This document shows, one piece after another, positions 32,411-37,507 of a stretch of 37,507 nucleotides of DNA (within the stretch, counting starts at the first letter, position 1; each line of letters begins with the position of its first letter). Under the pieces are notes generated by a model. The model had not been told where the DNA came from and did no database searches. It saw only the letters and a list, made by a program, of their open reading frames with translations. Both the position numbers and the translations under genes were made by a program. The stretch is from Clostridium sp. Cult1 (GTDB lineage Bacteria > Bacillota > Clostridia > Tissierellales > Tepidimicrobiaceae), in NCBI RefSeq assembly GCF_021655095.1, contig NZ_PPXW01000001.1, forward strand, positions 647,376-684,882, written 5' to 3'.

Positions 32411-32486
32411 TTTACAAACTATCCTTTGAATAATTATAAATATTAATCAAACTCCTTTCATATATTTCTATGAAAGGGGTTTTTTT
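32411..32486 (+). promoter_or_regulatory. spmA leader: promoter plus terminator-like hairpin containing the ribosome site
   Basis: TTTACA (32411-32416) and TATAAA (32435-32440) form a possible promoter with an 18-bp spacer. ACTCCTTTCATA (32451-32462) and TATGAAAGGGGT (32469-32480) make a 12-bp stem with one wobble, followed by seven T's and ATG 32487. The 3' arm contains the AAAGGGG ribosome site, so the same hairpin could terminate herA read-through and block spmA translation. Confidence 0.7.
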
Positions 32487-33068
32487 ATGATTAACACCAT
32501 ATGGTTTCTAATGATATTTGTTGGTATTTTATATGGGGTTTTTACAGGGAACCTAGGAGAGATAAATAATATCATATTAAAGGAAGCACAGGAAGGGGTC
32601 ACCTTTGCAATAAGTCTCATTGGCATTATGTGTTTTTGGCTGGGTATTATGAATGTTGCAGAAAAATCTGGGCTTATAAAAAGTATATCAAAAGGATTTA
32701 GACCTATAATAAGGTTACTATTTCCTAATATCCCCAAAGGTCATCCAGCTGAAAGATGGATATTGATGAATTTTATAGCCAATATGTTTGGTGTAGGAAA
32801 TGGTGCCACAGCTTTTGGCTTAAAGGCGATGAAGGAATTAAATAGTTTAAACCCAGATAAAAGGAGAGCCACCAATGCCATGGCTATGTTTTTGATAATA
32901 AATATGTCTTCACTACAATTAGTGCCTTTAACTGTAGTAAAACTTAGATATGATTATGGCTCTAAGGATCCTACAGGAATAATAGGTATAACCATATTAG
33001 CCACCTTTTTATCAACCGTTGTAGCTATAATAGTTGGAAAAATATTTGAAAGGGGAAGGAAATGTTAG
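32487..33068 (+). CDS. spmA: Spore maturation protein A
   Basis: A 193-residue membrane protein of the nucleoside-recognition/gate domain family. It has the SpmA features GVTFAISLIGIMCFWLGIMNVAEKSGL and NMFGVGNGATAFGLKAMKEL, then NMSSLQLVPLTVV. In Bacillus, SpmA and SpmB are needed for spore core dehydration and heat resistance. The gene overlaps spmB by 7 bp, so the pair is translated together. Its ribosome site lies in a leader hairpin. Confidence 0.92.
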   Translation: MINTIWFLMIFVGILYGVFTGNLGEINNIILKEAQEGVTFAISLIGIMCFWLGIMNVAEKSGLIKSISKGFRPIIRLLFPNIPKGHPAERWILMNFIANMFGVGNGATAFGLKAMKELNSLNPDKRRATNAMAMFLIINMSSLQLVPLTVVKLRYDYGSKDPTGIIGITILATFLSTVVAIIVGKIFERGRKC

Positions 33069-33586
33069 AAATTATCTCTTTAGGAATTGTGCCATTTATG
33101 GTACTAATAATCCTTAGTCATGGATATATAAAGGGTATAGATATTTACACTACCTTTACTGAGGGAGCAGTAGAAGGTTTTAAAACTGCTATTAAGATTA
33201 TGCCCTATTTAATTGCTATATTTATAGCTATAGGTATATTTAGAGGTTCCAGTGCTCTTGATATGTTTACCAATCTTTTAAGTCCTATAACTAAATTACT
33301 TGGTATACCAAAGGAAATCCTTCCTTTGATATTAATTAGACCCATATCAGGATCTGGGGCATTAGGAGTAGTCAAGGATACCATAGGCCATTATGGGCCA
33401 GATTCCTTTCCAGGAGTAGTGGCTTCTGTAATGATGGGTTCATCAGAGACAATATTCTATACAATCGCCTTATACTTTGGCTCCATAGGAGTAAAAGATC
33501 ATAAACACACATTAAAGGCAGCCCTAATATCCTACATAATATCTATTTTTATAACAATATTCATATGTGGAATTTTTTACAATTAA
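33062..33586 (+). CDS. spmB: Spore maturation protein B
   Basis: A 174-residue membrane protein paired with SpmA. It has the gate-domain pattern EGAVEGFKTAIKIMPYLIAIF, LGIPKEILPLILIRPISGSGALGVV and MGSSETIFYTIALYFG typical of SpmB. It starts inside the end of spmA (7-bp overlap). About five membrane segments are visible. It ends shortly before an intergenic element at 33590. Confidence 0.93.
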   Translation: MLEIISLGIVPFMVLIILSHGYIKGIDIYTTFTEGAVEGFKTAIKIMPYLIAIFIAIGIFRGSSALDMFTNLLSPITKLLGIPKEILPLILIRPISGSGALGVVKDTIGHYGPDSFPGVVASVMMGSSETIFYTIALYFGSIGVKDHKHTLKAALISYIISIFITIFICGIFYN

Positions 33587-33593
33587 CAATCTT

Positions 33594-33684
33594 TGGCAAT
33601 GGACAGTTCACAGTTCACAATTTTTAGAGTCTAGCTTTTGGGTTTTAAGGCGACCAAAGGTCGCCCTAACAATTGTGCATTGTT
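33594..33684. repeat. Small imperfect-palindrome intergenic element with heptad repeats
   Basis: CAATG (33597-33601) and CACAATT (33616-33622) are mirrored by AATTGTG (33671-33677) and CATTG (33678-33682). The left arm also contains heptad units of the type ACAGTTC. At the centre GGCGACC-AAA-GGTCGCC (33649-33665) is a GC-rich hairpin unlike the surrounding DNA. It may be a miniature mobile or dispersed repeat and could also end yabE transcripts on the minus strand. Confidence 0.5.
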
Positions 33685-33689
33685 TCAAA

Positions 33690-34715
33690 CTAGTCTAATA
33701 TATAAACTTTTACTTTACGTCTACCAAAGTTTTTGACCTCACTAGCTGTATTAAAAAATAAGTCAATTTTATTTCCTTTAATAGCTCCACCTGTGTCCTC
33801 AGCTATACATAAACCATAATCTTTGGTACCGTCAAGGCTTTCTACATACAATCTTGTGCCCAAGGGTATTACATTTGGATCTACTGCTACAACTCCAGAT
33901 CTGGCTTTAGTACCAGATGCTGTAATACCATAATACCTATCTCCAGGTCTTTTACCAGTGCTTTGGTAAGATAGATCATATGCTGTTGCTGTCATAGTAA
34001 TAGCTTTTCTATACCTTATATTTCCTCTAGAAGAAGCTAAAGTGTTCCTTGTTCCTTTTTCAATGATTTTAGGAATAGGTTCTATAATAGTTTCTTCTTC
34101 TATAATATTTTCTGCAATAAGTTTACCATTTTCAAATACTTTCTTTATCTTTATACTTTTTAATCCTTCTTTTCCTTCTTGGATGGTATTTTCTACACCT
34201 ATATCTAGTCTGTCATTTTTTTTAATCATCTTTTCATAAGGAATGGATTCTTCCAATTCCTCTATTACCTCTTCTACCTTGACAATTTCAATTTCTGAGC
34301 CAGGTGAAGTCTCCTCATCAAGGCTAGGGTAGGTGTAGTCCAAATCTTCCAGTTCAATGTTTAAATCCTTTAGTATATCTTGGACCTTAACATGAACCGA
34401 TTCAACCTCATACCTTTTATCTCCAATTGCCAATGTATAAGGTTTAGGTGTTTTTATAATTATGTTCATATTATTTTCTAACCTAGTGTCCAAGGGAACG
34501 TTGATATATGCATCCTTATCTAAAATAATATCTTCTAATTTAAGTAATTGTTCTACTGTATCAGCATAGGTTACTACCTTTTTTTGTTCATCATCTATTG
34601 ATATGGTAATATCCTTAGCTGTATGCATATATACTCCCAAAGATAAACTTGCAGTTATAGCGAGGACAGTCAACATTTTAAAATGGTTAGCCTTTTTGGC
34701 TGTAAATTCTTCCAT
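33690..34715 (-). CDS. yabE: YabE-like cell-wall protein: DUF348, G5 and 3D domains
   Basis: A 341-residue secreted or membrane-anchored wall enzyme. One N-terminal hydrophobic segment (about 15-31) is followed by two DUF348 repeats (KDITISIDDEQKKVVTY and YTLAIGDKRYEVESVH). Next comes a G5 domain (EESIPYEKMIKKNDRLDIG through the KKVFENGKLI stretch). The C-terminal 3D domain has TATAYDLS, GVVAVDPNVIPLGTRLYV and DTGGAIKGNKIDLFF, with the catalytic aspartates of MltA-type lytic enzymes. In Bacillus yabE lies near metS as here. Promoter TTGACA/TAGAAT and an AGGAGGT site are upstream on the minus strand. Confidence 0.9.
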   Translation of the reverse strand: MEEFTAKKANHFKMLTVLAITASLSLGVYMHTAKDITISIDDEQKKVVTYADTVEQLLKLEDIILDKDAYINVPLDTRLENNMNIIIKTPKPYTLAIGDKRYEVESVHVKVQDILKDLNIELEDLDYTYPSLDEETSPGSEIEIVKVEEVIEELEESIPYEKMIKKNDRLDIGVENTIQEGKEGLKSIKIKKVFENGKLIAENIIEEETIIEPIPKIIEKGTRNTLASSRGNIRYRKAITMTATAYDLSYQSTGKRPGDRYYGITASGTKARSGVVAVDPNVIPLGTRLYVESLDGTKDYGLCIAEDTGGAIKGNKIDLFFNTASEVKNFGRRKVKVYILD

Positions 34716-34747
34716 GTTTTTTACCTCCTATATTTTGACTAGATAGT

Positions 34748-34776
34748 ATTCTATTCAAAAAGGATTTTACTGTCAA
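34748..34776 (-). promoter_or_regulatory. Promoter of the yabE-like gene
   Basis: On the minus strand TTGACA (34776-34771) and TAGAAT (34753-34748) are 17 bp apart, about 33 bp before the ATG. Confidence 0.8.
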
Positions 34777-34980
34777 ATTTTTGCCCATTATTTTCCAGCA
34801 AAAAGTTAAAAAATAGTTTCAAATATATTTTTTATTTATTATTTCCCATATTATTCAATATATTCTGTAAGTTTTAAAAGATTGGTAAAATTCGGCATTA
34901 CAAATCTTTTAAATGTTATAATTTTACATTTCGAAGGTTTAGTATTATTAATCAAAGGAGAAATGTTAAGTTTTTGTAAT
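34777..34980. other. AT-rich intergenic region with an inverted repeat
   Basis: About 200 bp of AT-rich DNA without a convincing gene. TTAAAAGATT (34874-34883) and AATCTTTTAA (34903-34912) form a 10-bp perfect stem. A 13-codon frame after AAAGGAG near 34960 is too short to support. Confidence 0.55.
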
Positions 34981-35019
34981 AATAAAGAAATGTCCTCTTG
35001 TTGAGGACATTTCTTTATT
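34981..35019 (-). terminator. Strong terminator of the Pro/Met/Tyr-rich protein gene
   Basis: AATAAAGAAATGTCCTC (34981-34997) pairs perfectly over 17 bp with GAGGACATTTCTTTATT (35003-35019) around TTGTT. It overlaps the stop codon of the minus-strand gene. Confidence 0.88.
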
Positions 35020-35335
35020 TCATTTCTTCAGGATAATAGGTAGCTGATCCATCCATATTAGCATCCCCATAATACATATCCATTGGATACTCAGGGTACA
35101 TCGGATAATGACCACATTGCATCATACAAACTCTAACACAATCTCTAAACCTAGGATCCATCATAGGACATGGCATATATGGCATGTAGGGATCCATTGG
35201 CATAGGCATATATGGTTCTACTGGCATAGGTTCATAGGGCATAGGTTCTGGTTCATAAGGTTTTGGCCTACATGGATCCATTGGATATAGAGGTGGTACC
35301 GCTGGATGCTTTTGTTCATAATCTTGTGAATACAT
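35015..35335 (-). CDS. Pro/Met/Tyr-rich low-complexity protein, possibly a spore-coat protein
   Basis: I do not recognise a named family. The 106-residue product is a chain of short proline-rich units (for example PEPMPYEPMPVEPYMPMPMDPYM read in overlapping pieces) very rich in Pro, Met and Tyr. A single cysteine segment, DCVRVCMMQCGHYPMYPEYP in part, lies after residue 65, and the tail is acidic. There is no signal peptide or membrane span. AAAAGGAG lies 7 bp before the ATG, so it is clearly expressed as a gene. Such composition is common in spore coat or exosporium proteins of Clostridia; Met/Cys/His-rich repeats would also fit copper binding. Both are guesses. Confidence 0.7.
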   Translation of the reverse strand: MYSQDYEQKHPAVPPLYPMDPCRPKPYEPEPMPYEPMPVEPYMPMPMDPYMPYMPCPMMDPRFRDCVRVCMMQCGHYPMYPEYPMDMYYGDANMDGSATYYPEEMK

Positions 35336-35346
35336 AATATCACTCC

Positions 35347-35461
35347 TTTTATAACGAATAGGAAAGTTCTCACTTATAAAATATTAAATAAAAGAACTTT
35401 CCGTTATGAGTTTCAAGAAAAGCTTCTTTAATAATATTTTGATAGAAGCTTTTCTTATATA
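35347..35461 (+). repeat. Dispersed two-hairpin intergenic repeat, copy B
   Basis: Homologous to 5784-5870. Hairpin I pairs GGAAAGTTCT (35361-35370) with AGAACTTTCC (35393-35402), extended by ATAACG/CGTTAT. Hairpin II pairs AAGAAAAGCTTCT (35415-35427) with AGAAGCTTTTCTT (35444-35456), 13 bp perfect. On the minus strand hairpin I directly precedes the ribosome site of the Pro/Met/Tyr-rich gene. Confidence 0.7.
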
Positions 35462-35514
35462 ACTAATATCATTATATGTATAAGGCAAAGGCTGGTCACA
35501 ATAAATATTTTAGC

Positions 35515-35543
35515 TTGACAAAACTAAAATTTTCCTGTATATT
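35515..35543 (+). promoter_or_regulatory. metG promoter
   Basis: TTGACA (35515-35520) and TATATT (35538-35543) are 17 bp apart, about 30 bp before the first conserved T-box sequence. Confidence 0.85.
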
Positions 35544-35577
35544 GTTTAAGTAAATAAACCAGTATATAATAAAGGTA

Positions 35578-35831
35578 ATGAAGGGAAGAGTAGGTTTAAT
35601 CAGAGACTTTAGAGAGCTGGGGTCGGTGAAAGCCAGCGTTGAAGATTAATCTGAACATGGCCCCTAAACTTTACAGTTGAAATTTAGTAAACTGTAGCGG
35701 AAGCACCCGTTATCATGTGCCCGGTTATACTAGTGTAACCTATGGAGGTTTAAACTGCGAAGTTTAAACGAATTAGAGTGGTAACACGAATTTCAAACCT
35801 TCGTCTCTATATAGAGATGAGGGTTTTTTTG
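35578..35831 (+). promoter_or_regulatory. Methionine T-box leader (tRNA-Met riboswitch) of metG
   Basis: This leader binds uncharged tRNA-Met and allows transcription into metG. Visible parts are the start GAAGGGAAGAGTAG, stem I with the specifier in CTGAACATGG (Met codon ATG at 35657-35659), and the T-box AGAGTGGTAACACG (35776-35789), whose TGGT pairs with the tRNA acceptor end. The terminator AACCTTCGTCTCT/AGAGATGAGGGTT follows, with a T-run ending near 35830. The ATG specifier agrees with the gene downstream. Confidence 0.93.
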
Positions 35832-35871
35832 ATATTAACAAGAAAATAAATTAATAGAAGGAGGAATAGAT

Positions 35872-37507
35872 GTGAAAAAGTTTTATATAACAACACCAAT
35901 ATATTATCCTAGTGATAATCTGCATATAGGTCATACCTATACCACTATAGCAGCAGATACATTAAAAAAATTTAAAATAGCTCAAGGCTATGATGCCTAT
36001 CTTGTAACTGGATCTGATGAACATGGGCAAAAGATTCAAGAAAAGGCAAAAGAACATAATATGGAACCGAAAGAATATGTAGACGGAATAGTAAAAGATA
36101 TAAAGAAACTCTGGAATATGCTAGGAGTATCCTATGATAAATTTATAAGGACAACTGACAAGGATCATGAAAAGGTAGTACAAAAGATATTTCAAAAGCT
36201 ATATGAAAAAGGGGATATCTACAAATCTAATTATGAAGGTTTATATTGCACTCCCTGTGAAGCTTTCTGGGCAGAGAGCCAATTAGTTGATGGAAAATGT
36301 CCAGACTGTGGCAGAGAAGTCCACCTAGCTAAAGAAGAAGCATATTTTTTCAAACTATCTAAGTATAAGGATAGAATAATCCAACTTTATAAAGACAATC
36401 CACAATTTTTACAGCCAGAATCAAGAAAAAATGAAATGCTAAATAATTTCTTAAAAGAAGGATTAGAAGATCTTTGTGTATCCAGAACTAGTTTTGATTG
36501 GGGAATTAAGGTACCCTTTGATCCTAAACACGTAGTATACGTATGGATAGATGCCCTATCCTGCTATATTACTGCCTTAGGTTATGGAACAGAAAATGAT
36601 GAAAAATTCAAGAAGTATTGGCCTGCAAATGTTCATCTAGTCGGTAAAGAAATAGTTAGATTCCACACAATAATATGGCCTGCATTATTAATGGCTTTAG
36701 ATTTAGAACTACCTCATAAGGTATTTGGCCATGGCTGGATATTATTTGAAGATGATAAGATGTCAAAATCTAAAGGTAATGTAATATATCCAGAACCGTT
36801 AATAGAGCTTTACGGCATAGATGCATTTAGATACTTCCTGTTAAGAGAGTTTTCCTTTGGCCAAGATGGATCTTTCTCAAGGGAGAAATTTTTACAAAGG
36901 CTTAACTCGGATTTAGCCAATGATTTAGGAAATTTAGTCAGTAGAACTGTTACCATGGTAGAAAAATATAATGGAGGTCTTCTTCCTTCCCCTACAAAAG
37001 AAGAGGATATTGATAAATCTTTAATAGACTTGGCTACAAAAGCAGCAGAAAAGGTAGAATATAATATGGATGAACTAAATTATAGCCAGGCCTTAGAAGA
37101 AATATGGAAAGTAGTTAGAAGGACCAATAAATATATAGATGAAACATCACCTTGGATATTGGCCAAAGAAGAAGATAAAGAAAGACTTAATACTGTATTG
37201 TATAATTTAACTGAAAGTATAAGGATCATAGGGTTGCTTTTAAGTCCATTTATGGAGAGGACTTCTAATGAAATATTAAAACAAATTGGATTTAACCATA
37301 ATATTAATTGGCAAGATGCAAAAGAATGGGGTAAAATAGAACCAGGAACTAAATTAGAAAAAGGGAAAGTCTTGTTCCCAAGATTGGATATAGAAAAAGA
37401 ATTAAACAGGCTAAACGAAGCCAATCAAAAATTAATTGAACAAAGGAGCAATAAGAAAATGGAAGAGTTTATAACCATAGGCGATTTTGATAAAATACAA
37501 TTAAAAG
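35872..37507 (+). CDS. metG: Methionyl-tRNA synthetase (3' end beyond window)
   Basis: At least 545 residues of MetRS, continuing past the window. HIGH is at residues 18-21 (NLHIGHTY) and KMSKS at 296-300. A zinc knuckle lies between them with CTPC and CPDC. VYVWIDALSCYITALGYG and the anticodon-binding helices (NLVSRTVTMVEKYNGG onward) follow. The start is GTG 35872 after GAAGGAGG: the overlapping ATG at 35870 meets a stop at once. A C-terminal tRNA-binding domain would be expected beyond 37507. Expression is set by the T-box in front. Confidence 0.96.
   Translation, partial: MKKFYITTPIYYPSDNLHIGHTYTTIAADTLKKFKIAQGYDAYLVTGSDEHGQKIQEKAKEHNMEPKEYVDGIVKDIKKLWNMLGVSYDKFIRTTDKDHEKVVQKIFQKLYEKGDIYKSNYEGLYCTPCEAFWAESQLVDGKCPDCGREVHLAKEEAYFFKLSKYKDRIIQLYKDNPQFLQPESRKNEMLNNFLKEGLEDLCVSRTSFDWGIKVPFDPKHVVYVWIDALSCYITALGYGTENDEKFKKYWPANVHLVGKEIVRFHTIIWPALLMALDLELPHKVFGHGWILFEDDKMSKSKGNVIYPEPLIELYGIDAFRYFLLREFSFGQDGSFSREKFLQRLNSDLANDLGNLVSRTVTMVEKYNGGLLPSPTKEEDIDKSLIDLATKAAEKVEYNMDELNYSQALEEIWKVVRRTNKYIDETSPWILAKEEDKERLNTVLYNLTESIRIIGLLLSPFMERTSNEILKQIGFNHNINWQDAKEWGKIEPGTKLEKGKVLFPRLDIEKELNRLNEANQKLIEQRSNKKMEEFITIGDFDKIQLK

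Noticed and set aside
34958-35003. 13-codon frame after AAAGGAG
   Set aside because: It is too short, the ribosome site is too close to the ATG, and it runs into the terminator stem.
35108-35290. 60-codon His/Trp-rich frame on the plus strand
   Set aside because: It is the antisense shadow of the Pro/Met/Tyr-rich repeats; it has no ribosome site.

Overview
The window looks like the chromosome of a low-GC, spore-forming anaerobe of the Clostridia/Tissierellia type. The evidence is AT-rich DNA, strong AGGAGG ribosome sites with frequent GTG and TTG starts, sporulation genes (spoVB-like, bofA, gin/csfB, spmA, spmB), ferredoxin-linked anaerobic enzymes (a tungsten-type aldehyde:ferredoxin oxidoreductase, several 4Fe-4S proteins) and the Firmicute backbone order gin-yaaO-tmk-darA-holB-ricT-rsmI-abrB...metG-yabE. 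No prophage, transposase, CRISPR array, rRNA or tRNA gene was seen.

Layout. (1) 1-5.8 kb is a catabolic operon: the end of an M20 amidohydrolase, a TRAP-type binding lipoprotein, an aldehyde:ferredoxin oxidoreductase, a MoaD-like sulfur carrier, an SHMT-like PLP enzyme and a cyclase-family hydrolase, closed by a strong terminator. (2) 5.8-9.1 kb has two NifX-family proteins around two MinD-type ATPases with ferredoxin domains, then a DUF5320 protein and a DUF134 regulator. The set resembles the 'orange protein' (ORP) clusters of sulfate reducers. (3) 9.1-14.4 kb has a SpoVB-like flippase, a small selenoprotein gene interrupted by an in-frame TGA, a YibE/F membrane protein, an ArsC-like reductase and an NCS2 permease. 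(4) 14.6-18.7 kb has a CobW-ArsR-permease-thioredoxin operon and an Mrp ATPase-DUF134 operon. (5) 18.7-24.8 kb has yaaL, bofA, rplY/ctc, an unknown membrane protein, the AmmeMemoRadiSam genes (one a two-domain fusion), gin and a yaaO-type decarboxylase. (6) 24.8-37.5 kb has tmk, two tandem darA-like genes, holB, ricT, a ferredoxin missed by a length cutoff, rsmI, abrB, nurA-herA, spmAB, a yabE-like 3D-domain protein, a Pro/Met/Tyr-rich protein and metG behind a methionine T-box.

Three things stand out. First, 10855-11142 reads as a selenoprotein: Cys then in-frame UGA, with a bacterial-SECIS-like hairpin just downstream. Second, one palindrome, ATTGGCATATGCCAAT, is repeated exactly, with identical spacing from the -10, at the promoters of the NifX/MinD operon and the Mrp-DUF134 operon. 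Variants lie at the DUF5320 and CobW promoters. This predicts a small regulon, with the two DUF134 proteins as candidate regulators. Third, yaaL, bofA and spmA each have a hairpin whose 3' arm contains the Shine-Dalgarno sequence, and a two-hairpin dispersed repeat occurs at 5784-5870 and 35347-35461.
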